Shown in pieces: positions 11,001 to 22,800 of a DNA stretch of 64,000 nucleotides; the first letter of the stretch is position 1; every line of letters starts with the position of its first letter. The translations under genes were made by a program, and so were the position numbers. Origin of the DNA: Eopsaltria australis (lineage: Eukaryota > Chordata > Aves > Passeriformes > Petroicidae); NCBI GenBank assembly GCA_034509425.1, contig JAVTVJ010000012.1, positions 9,211,001-9,275,000 on the forward strand, in the 5' to 3' direction. The notes under the pieces were generated by a model. The model saw only the letters and a list, made by a program, of their open reading frames with translations. It was not told the DNA's origin and did no database searches.

Positions 11001-13963
11001 ACTTTGTTTTTCTGATGTGTAAATGCTGCATATGTGGTAGAAATGGAGATCCCAGTGCATTCATTGACTGGTGTGGCTGTACAGAGACAGTCGGCACCTC
11101 TGGAGTGTCAGTAATTGTGGTTCAGGTCACTGCCTTTGTGTAAAGGAAACAAAATTGATTCAGCGGGATACAGTTTTTACTGCCTGAAAACAAAAAGATG
11201 CTAGGCTGAGAAGAAAAAGCAGTACTGTCACAGCCATGTGTTGCACCCCTTTATATCCTGTTGGTGGGCAAGGTGTACGTGGAGCATGTTTCAGAACTCC
11301 TGGCATTTGTAAGGGAATATGAAGTCTGTTTAGTTCTGTACACTGAGAGTGAACCACTGCTTGTCAAACTGGATTAAAAATAGTCTGAATAATAGAAATT
11401 GTGTATCCCTCAAATGGCACTGTCCATGTTGCTCTAGTTGCCTCCAGGCCTTCTGGCCTATTAGAGTTCTCAGAAACTGTCAGCTAGAAATTGGATAGCT
11501 GAACACAAGTCAGCACATTGAAATAACTTCCAAAAAAAGAAAAAAAAAAAGAGTCACTCCTCAGAGGGCAGATCTTAAGTAAATGGAAGCATCAGAAAGT
11601 GCTTGGCAGAGGCCAGAGACATTGAGAAGGTAAATAAACTCCTTTCAATGTGGGAAATCAAGCATCCCATACTAGCGGCATTTCAGGACTTTTATTATTA
11701 ATGCTGGAAAAGGTGGATGAACACAGGAAACCAGATTTTTTAGATAAGTCCAAATTGTTTAGTTTTTTCCAGACAAAGGGAGTCAGCAATATCAGACAGG
11801 TTTACCAAAAGACAGTGAAGAGTCAGCATAATGATAGATCCACTTTATTGTAGTCTCTTGGGCCTATTAAAAAATAATATGGCGCATTGTTAACTTCTGC
11901 ATTGACTCACTACTCAGGAAAGACCTCAGCATCACACTGGGTAGCTCACTGGAAACTTCTGCCCCCTCAGCCTCAGTAGTCAAAAGAGAACATGCCAACA
12001 GAATCAAACAAAAAAATTATGGTGGCCAAAAATAGCATTCAAGACACTGAGCATACAGTTGTGTAAATAAAGCACTTTCTTTTTCCCAAAGATTGTTTTC
12101 AGTTCTGCTTTCCTGAGTTTAAAAATATGCATTAGAAGTGAAAGGAATCCTGGAAAAAAGGGACATGGTCAATGCTGAAGAGACAGCCACAAATGAAGAG
12201 TAAAATCAATATCAGGCTAACAAAGGTAGAACAAAACCTGAGCAAACATGAATAAATGGAGAAATGTTTCCCTTTTTTCTACCTTTTCTACTTTTTTCAG
12301 AGTTAGAGTTCCATTGAATAGCTCTGCAGTTGCCATAAAATATCAACTAAGATCATAGCTGGACTGAAAAAGGTAGGATACACTTTCAACAAGGTCTGAG
12401 AGGTTTGCAAACCATTGTGGTTGGTGGTATGTAGTACTGACTGGTGGATGTTAAAAAGAAACTCCATGATGAACTCTGAACTCCATAGGTTGGGATATTT
12501 TGAAGCACAGTATATGTTCCCTTTTCTTTGATTTGAATCCCACTGCCAAGTTGAAAAGATGGAGATGACACAGTATCAGCTGAATTGTGTTCTCATTTGG
12601 TTTGATAATTCCAGTGTTCATTTCTCATCTCTAGGGAAGCAAGAATGCTTGAAAGTGCAGTGAGGATTTAAAGCACTTTCTCTACTCCATAACTTTTAAA
12701 CCTCATATGAGTAGTAACACTTTAGTGTTTTTACTGTCCTGTGAATAAAGTCTTGGTATTTAATATAAATCATTATGAGCACTCAGCATGTTAAATGGGA
12801 ACTCAAATAGAGCCAGATGTGTTAAAACTGTTATTCTTTCAGAAATACGGCTGGATGATGTGATTATGACTTTTTTCTTTGATAGCTCTCTCTTCTGCTG
12901 TATTAAAACCCTGTAGAGCGAGACAAAGGAGTCTGTTAATGAGAGGACAGAATTGAGGCATTGTGTGACAGGCCCTTGTAATGACGTGACAGGGAGGGAA
13001 TGGTACTGAACACCCCTGAAGAAGTTTTTTTATCATGTTTTATTCTACTAGAGCATCAAAGAGGTCACCCTCCAGGTCACCCTGGTGCATTGTCTGGGAA
13101 AGAGCATTACTTAACATACTGGGACTTTTCAACTTTTAAAACATTTTGTTTCATTTCCTCTCTTGCTGCCTGGCAAAACCACGAGGAAGACTGACCAGTT
13201 GCAAAATTTATCCCCTGTGTAATTATGAAAATGATTGAGCAGATAATGTTTCACAGTCTCCCCCACCTGCCCACCCTAACAAGTCTACTCCATGATCAGA
13301 ATAACTGCAGTTTTTTCCTTGCTGCAGTGCAGCTGCCAGCTTCTGTGGTGTCTGCTGGGGCAAGGAGGGAAGGGAGCGCTCAGCTGTTTCTGAGAGTGTT
13401 AACTTTAGATGTGGCATCAGGTTTCCTACACAAGGGAGTGTTCATATCCCAGGTCCTTCTTAATCAGCTTGAGGATGTCATGTGTGTGTTTGCTCTGTCT
13501 CTGACTGAGTGCCAGCGAGCAGCCAGCAGTGAAATCTTTCCTGCAGAGATGCAAAGTGTCAGTCTTGCAGACATGTACCCACCACCCATCTGCTGGCAAA
13601 TGAATATTCTGAATGAGGTCCTTTTTTTGACAAGTGACGCTAAACATACTATGAAGGCGATGGAAGATGTTAACATTCAGGAAGAGCTTTATCTTTTCTC
13701 ATTTGTATTTTTTAATGTTTGAAGGTCCACTGAGGTCTTGGTTGTGTAGGACAGTTGACCTTCACTGAAGCAATTTTTTCACTTAAAACTGAGAGTTTAT
13801 TCTATCACATCACCTTACTTAGGCACTGGTGTGTTGGCAAGACACCCATCCAGGTAAGTACCAGGGACACTGAATATGAGCCCTATCTGTGCTAAGTTCT
13901 GGTTTGCATGTAATACAATTAATTTGCATGCAGGCATAGTCTCTGAGATTTAAAGGATCTGTA
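8036..13963. other. Intronic block, no gene seen
   Basis: About 5.9 kb of intron with no recognised repeat, apart from an A-rich run at 11532-11550. Open frames at 9027-9509 (GTG start) and 13225-13722 (ATG start, 165 codons, + strand) are the longest here but match no family I know. The stretch 12840-12990 looks information-rich and might be a conserved non-coding element; this is an impression only. Confidence 0.6.
11532..11550. repeat. A-rich homopolymer run
   Basis: Seven A, a G, then eleven A. It could be the remnant of a retroposon tail, but nothing recognisable sits directly upstream or downstream. Confidence 0.8.
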
Positions 13964-14221
13964 ATCACAGCACCATAGAATGGTTTGGGTTGGAAGGGAC
14001 CTTGAAGATCATCTAGTTCCAACTCCTCTGCCATGGGATGGGCAAGAACATGGGGTGCCTGCAGAGGCACCTTCCACTAGATGAGGTTACTCAAAGTCCT
14101 GGCCAGCCTGACCCTGAACATTTCCAAGGATAGGGCATCTACCACTTCTCTGTGCAACCTGTTGCAGTGCCTCACCACCCTCACAGTGAGGAATTTCTTC
14201 CTAATATTCTAATATCTTCTT
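13964..14221 (-). repeat. CR1 LINE 3' fragment
   Basis: The + strand starts ACCATAGAATGGTTTGGGTT, continues GGAAGGGACCTTGAAGATCA and later GTGAGGAATTTCTTCCTAAT. This is the reverse complement of the classic CR1 3' end, so the element is on the minus strand, 5'-truncated near 14221, with its 3' terminus near 13964. The remnant of the terminal ATTCTATG-type repeat is visible at 13971-13982. Of the CR1 copies in this window it is among the better preserved. Confidence 0.92.
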
Positions 14222-16931
14222 AATTGTTGCGATTCAGGGCTTTGACAACAGCCCAGCTTACTCTCTTGATCTCTAAAATGCTAGCCAAACCTCCCTGTTC
14301 CCTCAGAGGAACCTTTTGAGGATTAGTCAGCACTTGGGAAGCCTGTGAATGTGCTGTTTAAACACTGGTAGAAGGGGTAAGTATGGGTAAGATTTTTGCT
14401 TGCAAGGCGGTTGTAGTGCTGGGGCCAACTAACTGGGTAATTATGAATCTCCTGTACTGGAGGTTTTGGGAACAGACTGGATAGATGTACATCTGCCAGT
14501 GCTGGTGTTAAAAGCATTTCATCTTCTCAGAATGCAATGGGACTGGGGTAGGTAACCCAGCAGTCTTCCCAGACCAGTACTTCTGGTGTTGATTGAACTT
14601 CAGAATGAAAAACATCAACTACTGAGTTTGAGCCAGGGATCTTAATGAGGTCATGCTGAATGTTAATAGACATCTGTCCTGTGCAGGGCCAGCACAGAGG
14701 CAGGCAGACCCATAGCACATAGGTTTACCCATGCTGGCATAAGAGTTAAGCAGTCTGAGAAGTCTTGGGCTTCCACTGAGGCAAAGTTTTCACGGGTCAA
14801 TGCAGCCAGACCTGGATATGATAGGCTGTGCTCCTGTACAAAAACCAGCATGTTTCACCTGCACACAGTTCTGTTACTCTGGCTATTTGACTTGCAGGCC
14901 GAAGTTGGCTTCGTTCTGCTTTTTAAGGATGCCAAGAGAGGAGCAGTGGGCTGGCTGCACCTGTTCATATGGATGTGATGCAGCAGGAGCAAGTATTTCC
15001 TCCTCAGTGGAGAAATCTGTGGAATGAGTTTGTCACTTGCTTCACAAGGGTGAGGCAGTTGAGCGATGCATTCCTGAATCAGCAGGCTCCTCTTGCCTTG
15101 GGCGTTCTTTGGCAACCACACATTAAATCTAAAGCTATAAATTGTATAATTTGCATGAGATATTAGACAGAGAAGCACAATGGGACAGATGCTAATTGCT
15201 GATTTGGGAAGCCTCACAAGCATTTGCTAGGAGGTAAACTGCAGTTACCTCAGTATTGGGCAATTACTGTTGGTTTTCTAAAAGGAGAAAAGTGTATCAC
15301 ACCAACTCATTTATTGTACTGTGTAATTTGCTGATTTCATTGTTGCTCTTGGGGACAGTTTTTTAGTTCCTTTTTAAGACAATATTTTTTTAAAACTTGG
15401 CTATTTTTGACAAGGAGGCAAATGCAGTTTGAGAGGGATATTCCCACCAAGAAAGTTCAATTGCACACTCCTATTTTGCTGCAGGAAAATGAATTCTGCC
15501 ATAAATTTTTTGGCATTTTTATACTTCTACCCTAAATTGCCATGCAGGTGCACCAGATTGCAGATTAGGAGGTTTTGGTTGATTTTTGCTGCCTTTCCAA
15601 CCCAGAGTTTGGTATGATTTTTGGGGGTGAAATTTATGCAGGCATTTTATAGCAGATAGCATTATTTTCTAATCAGCTGTTAGGCTGTCAGTTAGTTAAA
15701 CTGCTAAATCTTAAAATGTGGTCACCTAGATTGCAGAAGTGTTACGGGGAGTGTAGAGCTCTATGTTTGCCAGGTTTTGAAGTCACTCTGAGTGTTGTGT
15801 CTTCCACCACTGCCCCACAATGTTTGTATGCCTTCTGTTTTATGAGCTGTTAACAAAATACAGACAGTTCTCTAAGTGTGATGCTTCCCCTCAAGGTCAT
15901 GCACCAAGGGGAAGTGAATGTTCTAGATGCTAGAGCTGATTGTAATTGCTTTTGTGTTGTGGTATTTTGAAAGAAAATTATATTAGAAGAGATCTGAAAA
16001 TATCCATTTTATTTTCACTGACAAAATGATAATTCACAATGAGCCTAAAAGGGGCGGTGGAGAAAGTTAACATGCTTGAGATTTTAGAATTTGAAGAAGA
16101 GAAGAAAATAGCTCTTTTCCTCCCCTTTCCTGTCTCCCACTCTTACTCTGCAGCTCACTGGCCCAAAAGTCCCAGGAAGAAAGGTGTCTTGTTCTTTTGG
16201 ACACTTTATTTGAAGTGAAAGTAAACAAACATTGCTTTATGTTTCCCTGAAAAACATTTTACTTCATACTTTGATAAAAGTGCAGTCACTTGCAGGCAGT
16301 TTGGCCCATCCAATTGTTTTGAACTTAATGTTAAGGACTAGTATAGCTGTAAACTAGTTGTATATAAAATAAAACACAAGCTGTGCACACCAGCGAGGGT
16401 CTGGATTTACAGGACAGTCCCATCTAGGAGATTCTGTGGGCTTGTCTTCATTTGGTGTGTTGCTTTTCATTCTTCCTGTGAATGACAGCTCTGATGTGGA
16501 TGCTCTTACTCAACTTCCTGCGTGGGAGGAGGGGTGAACAGTACCAGAAGAAAGCACCTTTATAGTCTGTGTAACTACATCCATGCAGGTGTTGGGGCAA
16601 GGTTACCATTCCAGATGGTAATTGCACCTTTGGCACTAACTGCTCTGTGGATGCAGCTCTTTGCAAGTGCACACCTGTCCAAGATCATGCTGTGTTTTGC
16701 CTCTTCCCTCCTGCCTTACTCCTTTAGAGTGATTATTTTCAAAGCCACTGTTGTGAATTAGGAGAAATTCTTTGAGAAACAGGCTGAAGATGTATAGCAC
16801 GTATAATTGCTATCATTTAACTGGTTAGAAAAGCTTTTAAAATTATGTAACCAAAAAGCTAAAGCTGTAGTGGAACCTGTGCCAAACATAGGCATATGTT
16901 GGTCTGTGGAGGCAGGTATAGGTGGAGGACC
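14222..16931. other. Intronic block, no gene seen
   Basis: No recognised repeat or gene. The sequence 15050-15180 is A/T-rich with ATTAAA and TATAATTTGCAT-type motifs; I can assign it no function. Confidence 0.6.
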
Positions 16932-17440
16932 TTTACTAAGAGTACACTCAACCCCCAAATCCAGGTCATCAATAAAAGTATTGGATAGGACTTCATCCAG
17001 TACTGATCCCTGGGGGACACCACTAGTGACCAGATGCCAACTGGATGCAGCGCCAATCACCACCAGTCTCTGAGTCTGGCTGTCCACCCAGTTTCTTTTT
17101 CAGCTAAGAGTGCACCTTTCCAAAATTATCAGCTCTGTGATTTTCCCCAGGATCCAGGTCAGACTGACAGACTGTGGTTCCCTGGGTCCTCCTTCTAGCC
17201 CTTCCTGTAGACGGGCAGCCCATTCTCCAGCCTCCATTTGTCTGGGACCTCCTTGGTGAGCTGAAACTGCTGATAAATGAGTGAGAGTGGTTTGGTGAAC
17301 TCTTCTGCCAGCTCTCTCAGTACCCTTGGGTGGATTCCATCCAGCCTTGTAGACCTGTGTGTACCCTAAGTGGTGCAGCAGGTTGATGACCATTTTTCCT
17401 TGGATTAAAGAGGCTTTATTCTTCTCCCTGTCCCTGCCTT
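16932..17440 (-). pseudogene. CR1 ORF2 reverse-transcriptase relic with internal deletion
   Basis: On the minus strand, 17393-17103 encodes a degraded CR1 pol stretch that includes PQSVSLTWILGKITELII. From about 17095 to 16932 another frame encodes [23 protein letters not shown] and [15 protein letters not shown]. Both match the CR1 reverse transcriptase, in the correct order. In intact CR1 these two pieces are separated by roughly 70 residues that include the catalytic YLDxxKAFD-type motif. That part is missing here, and homology stops just before the FADD motif. A frame change and a stop lie between the pieces. It is a dead 5'- and 3'-truncated copy. Confidence 0.88.
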
Positions 17441-19524
17441 TCAGCTGGCAGGTGGCTCAAGAGCCTGGATACTTACACAGCTGAGAATCCTGTCTAATAT
17501 CAAGTCCAGGTTTGCAGGTTTACCCATAAAAAGAAGTAACATCTTGTAACAACGCAAATTGCTGTCTGTGCTGGCTGTTTTACAATTTGTTGCAGCCTGA
17601 ACATGTGCACAAAGAAAGCCAGCTCGTATTGAGGCAGAGCTGGGTTCAAAGCATAATAGACATTTACTGCATGAGAATCACATCTAGATGTGCACAAACT
17701 TCTCTGAAGCTGGCAGTGCTTGTCTTATCTTCCCTACTTATATATCAGATTTACCACAAGAATTTCATCTTAAGGGCACAAAAGTGTCATAGTTCTCTGT
17801 CTAATCCTATGATCAGAGTGGGGGTTTTTTCCTTCTGATTCAGGAATAGAAAGGCATCCTTAAACAAAATTAATCTCCTAAATAAAAATATACCAAATTT
17901 TATGTGCATTATTAAGCTTTTAAGTTAGTGAATCGCATTGGTTCATTAGTGTTTGTTCAGTTGCGATGGAAGTCAAAGCCTGCCTGGAACTGAAAAGTAA
18001 AACAAATGCATTTTATATTGAATGTTATGTGTATCATGACATGCAGATGGTTTTGATCCATTTCCCTTTTGTGCTCTCATTCAATCTTTGTTTTTTATAT
18101 TACTTTGTCCAAAAGAATTTATTTTAATAAGTTTCCATACTTGGAAAATTAATTTTTCCTTTTGTAAAGGTAGACCTATGTGAACTGAATGTTTGTTCAG
18201 GTTTACAGGGAAGTTTTTTTTTTCTTTGAAACCTAAGTGTAAGGAGGCTTTCTCTTCTTTTTTGACTTCAGAAAAACAACTGATTTTTTCAAAACATTTT
18301 CTGGTTTGTGCTCTGGTTGTGTAATCTTTTCGCTATTTACACCATGTACTGCAACTTCTAAAGACTAAAGTGTTGGTGTGTGGTTTTAATGGCTGTAGGG
18401 CACATAGTATTAATCTAGGAACAGCACTACCATTATCTTCATTAAAGCAAGGGTATTGTGTCAGTGCAGAGAGACACTGAAGTTGTTAAATCTTGTTGAA
18501 GAACTGCATTGTGCTGGGACTTGGAAGGCTTGATCCTGTTTCAAGACTTAGTGATGGTGCCTGAGTAGGTATTAATCTCTCCACCTCCTTGTTTCTTCAT
18601 TTCACACCCTTGGCCTTCATCAGTCCCACTTGGTTTGAAACTTCTCTGAGAGGGACACCACCTATAATTGTGGTGGGCCCAAAATACTGGCCTTGCAATG
18701 CCACTGTAATACAAATGATCCTACAATTTTAGGGGAAGATGGACAGACTTCCACGGTGTCCACATAGGTTTTTACTGCAACTGTATACAGAGGAAACCCT
18801 TTGAAGCTGCATTCAGTGGAAGCTAAATTCTGAGCTGTGACCTGGTTTCTTTAAACATTCGGGTTTTGTCATTATTTTGAAGCCTTCAGTGTCTGATGCT
18901 AAAAATACACTGTACTGAGCTTCCCACGTGTAGGTAGTTATATAAATCTTGCCATAAATAATACTTGTTCACTCAATCATTATAGAAATGTCTCTACATG
19001 CAGTTCATAAGGGATTTGCTCAGAGCAAACCAAAATTGAGTAGAAAAACATGGATTAGAATGAGAGTTCCCAGACCTATTTAGATCCTGCTTTTATAGCA
19101 TCATTTCAATCATTTCATAGCCTAGTTTGTCATTTTTCCAATATCTAGACAAAGCTGAAGAGGGCTAAGGAGAATCCTCCTTAATTCTTCAGTCAGCTGT
19201 GAAATGTGAAGGGCTGGTACTGCACCTTTACAGTTGCACATCTTGAAAAGGTGTAAGTTAAATATTATTTTATCATATTTAACTTAACATTGTTTTGTGA
19301 GTAGAAGCATGGGGTGGAATGCTGGATTTCACAGTGGCTTTGTAGAAATGCTTGAGACTACAAAACTAAAACAGTAGTATCAAAGTCCTGGTTGTTGATA
19401 GTTATTGGAAGAAGGTGTATTTTATAGGAGGGGAAAAAGCATAGATGAACTGATGGTATACCAGGCAGCCTTCTTCAGGGTGGCAAGAAAAGCCCAAGTG
19501 GATTTGAGCTTTAAAAAGAGAAAT
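17441..19524. other. Intronic block, no gene seen
   Basis: A/T-rich intron DNA with no recognised repeat. The stretch 17850-18230 is rich in AATTAA, ATTATTAAG and TTAAT-type motifs and could be a regulatory or conserved non-coding element. A perfect 12-bp inverted repeat lies at 19254-19286. Confidence 0.6.
19254..19286. repeat. Perfect 12-bp inverted repeat, 9-nt loop
   Basis: TAAGTTAAATAT at 19254-19265 is the exact reverse complement of ATATTTAACTTA at 19275-19286. The arms are A/T-rich, so chance is a fair explanation. Confidence 0.85.
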
Positions 19525-19878
19525 ACCTTATAGGAGCCTTTCAGTATGTAAAGGAGGCTTCCAAAACGGCTAGAGATGGACTTTTCACAAGGGTATATGG
19601 TGATAGGATAAGAGGGAATGGCCTTAAGCTGAGGGGGAGGGCAGTTTTAGATTAGATAATAGGAAGAAATTTTTCACTGTGAGGGTGGTGAGGCACTGGA
19701 ACAGGCTGTCCAGAGAGGTTGTGAGCTCTCTGTCCTTGGAAGTGTTCAAGACCAGGCTGGATGGGGCTCTGACTAACATGGTGTAGTGGAAGGCACCTCT
19801 GCCCATGACAGGGGCATTGGAACTGGATGATCTTTATGGTCCCCTCCAATCTAAACCATTCTGTGATTGCATGAAAAA
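19525..19878 (+). repeat. CR1 LINE 3' fragment
   Basis: From 19525 the sequence follows the CR1 3' region: a GTAAAGGAGGCTTCC segment, GATAGGATAAGAGGGAATGG, GGCACTGGAACAGGCTGTCC, then GGAACTGGATGATCTTTATG and CTAAACCATTCTGTGATT at the 3' end. The element is on the + strand, the same sense as ITPK1. It is 5'-truncated and has lost all protein coding. Confidence 0.92.
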
Positions 19879-22800
19879 AGATTGGTGTTGAAGGGGGGTT
19901 CTTTGGACAGGTGGCAGTTACAAAAAGCAACTCCTAGAATATCACATATAACTTGCAGGTATTAGGATAGCAAAGCAGAGATCAAAACATTAGTGAAGGG
20001 GCAAACTAGTACTAAGCAAACTGAAGTGAAATCTGAGGTGGGAGTGAGAGGTGCAGTTGAGCTCTGAAAGAGTGGAAGTAGCAAGCATATGTCAGAAATT
20101 CTTACTGGAATCTCAGGATTGATTTAACTAGGAAGAAAATGTTTTGACTTAATTCTCAGAAATGAGCAATCCCTACTCGCATGAATCCCAGTTTTGCCTT
20201 AGGTTCTTCTGTCAAGTGATGGATGTCATCAGTGCCCAGCCTACCAGTCCCTCAGCCTGATCCATCGCCTTCATGCCTTCTGGTTTATTCCTGCACATTC
20301 TGCTTTCACTTGAAAAATAAGATTGTAAAATCATTTTACCAGGAACTGCTGTGGAATTTGTTTCTGCAAAGACACAAAATTGCAGTTTGTTAGACCTGTT
20401 TGGAACAGCCAAATTCTGTAGAGCCTAATTCAGACCTCAAAATAAAGTTTGAGAGTGAAGTAAATTACAGTGCACAGAACAGCAGGGCAGAATGCTCAGA
20501 CAGCTCTGGGGGAGACATCTGTCTCTTATGAAGAGGGGATGGTTTGTGATGCCTAGCTCCTTCTGTCCATGGAAAGGCCAGCCTCTATGCTCCCCAGGAC
20601 CCCTGCAGAGCTTTCGTTACACTGAGCCCTGGAGTGGGAAGGAACATGGAGAGATTTTAGGCAGCAGTTGGACCGTAGTGTTCACTTTAAAAGTATGCCT
20701 TTTTTATGGGTTGCAGATCTCATTTCTCTACATGAAGTGAGAACTGTGCTTAGCTCTCCTTTGAGTTACCCCTGTTCTGGATGCAGTAGGGGTGATTTGT
20801 TGTTTTGCAAGTGGAAGATGAATAGAATTACTCAGGTCATCCTGGTTTACCTCCAGCAGTTCTCATCTGGCTGCTTTGATTCTAACTAGCATTTGTGGGT
20901 CAGATCTGTGAGTTCACTGCCTTCTGATGTAGAGTGATGTTGTGAAAGATTTTCGGTTTTCTGACCTTTTGTTGTTCTCTTGTTTCTCTGCCTCCCTTTT
21001 TTCATTCTGGCTACGTGATCTATTTAAGATTGAGCAGGGATCTTTTCCAGGAGGATACTCATCTGTTTCCGTTACAAAGCAGACAGGGAACTTGAGTGAG
21101 GGAAGGTAGATTGAAAAGGAAATTGAAGCAGTGTAGTGGGGTTGCATTAATAACCAAGAGAATAAATGTTTTTGAAAAGGATATTGCAAAAGAAGTCAGT
21201 AATTAATATTTAGGGAGTTCAGTGGTTTTTTTTGTGGGGCTATTTAAAACTTATTCTACAAAGTATTAGCTATAACTTAATGCAAGTTAGTACAAAGTAG
21301 AGAGAACAGATATTGAAGCATGACAATTTTCCTGCCAGGGCATGAAAGGAAGCAGACTTATAGAACAAACAGTGAAAAAGATTTTTAAAAAATCTGCTTT
21401 CTCTATCCATATCAAATAACATGCTAAAAGAGGATACCAAGAGCAAATGAAGCAGTTTGTGATTGTTTGTCTTCAGTGCCAGGTGACATCAGTGCTGGAA
21501 GCAGCTCTTGTACAGCTCTCTTCTCACCTAGTGAGAAGAAAAGCATGATTAGAGAACATCTGCTCTAGTTGCATGGCTTCGATCACCAAACAAGGTTATT
21601 TGCAAGAGAACCTAAGGCCACTTAATTCTAGGTTTTACACATGTACAGGAGCAAGAATTCCACTGGAGAGTACTTATTCTTAGGGAAAACACCCAACAAA
21701 ATGTTCCAGTATATGAATGCAGTTGCCTTATCCACATACTAAATCTGGGTGTGGAGCTTGACAGGTACTGTTTGTCTTCAAAGCATCTGGAAATATGTGC
21801 TCATTTTTGTCTTCCCATTTTATTAACTCTTAGTGGTGCCAGGGCCCCCACAGGGGAGGATTTCTGACCTGCTCAGTATTTGCCAGTTAAAAAGCACTGT
21901 GAGCAGCCTTATAGCACAAGCCTTGATGGGCTGATAGTGGGGCCTAGTTTTAATCTATGTCTTAAGAGGAAGTACCTCCCAACTTAACTGCAGTTTTCTG
22001 TGTTCAAGTTGTCTGGGGTAAGACTGTTACCAGGGTCAATACACAACATGCATGTGTCCTTCCATACCAGCAGTAGATCTGCACTTACTGTGTAGCACTG
22101 TATTATGCCTGGTCTAATACCCAGGCTTTTGATTTTTAGTAATTTAGACAGGGATGTTGTTTTTTCTCACCATTGCAGAATACTTCTGACAAGCAAGAAC
22201 AATGACAAGAGGTAATATTTAGGCTTCAGATCCCAATTTCTCCAAAAGTAGCCAAAACCTAAAGCAGTAGGTTTTTTCCCTCTCCTCATCTATCAACATC
22301 TCCAACATTGCAGTGTCCCATTCCTTTCTCTCTAGGCCCTACACTATTCAATTTGCCTCAAGTGAAGTAAAAAGCTCAAGTATTTTATGTGATGTAAATG
22401 GTTCAGAAGATCTGGTGGGATCCCTGGCTACCTATTTTCCTCCATCTTCTGTTTTCTTAGTCTTTAATTAAGGCTGGTGTCAGTGCTGGACTTTTGTTGA
22501 CTGAAGAGAGGTTATGGAAATTCAGTATAGGCAGTCATTCAAATAATATAGAACACATTTAATAAGAAGAGCCACAGGGACTGAGTGTGAAGAAATTTGT
22601 ACAATGAAACACTTTTCTTACACTTGCTGTCCATCCTAACTCACTTTCCTCTTTTCTGCTTCACCAGTTAATCTCCAAAAGTAGTTGTGGGCTTTCAAGT
22701 TTGATCAGATTGCCAAAAGCAGCTTCTTGGAAGAGGGGATCAGAGAAAGATTAACACTGCTGGGAACTTGGTGTTTACCATTTCAGTGGTGCAGTTTAAC

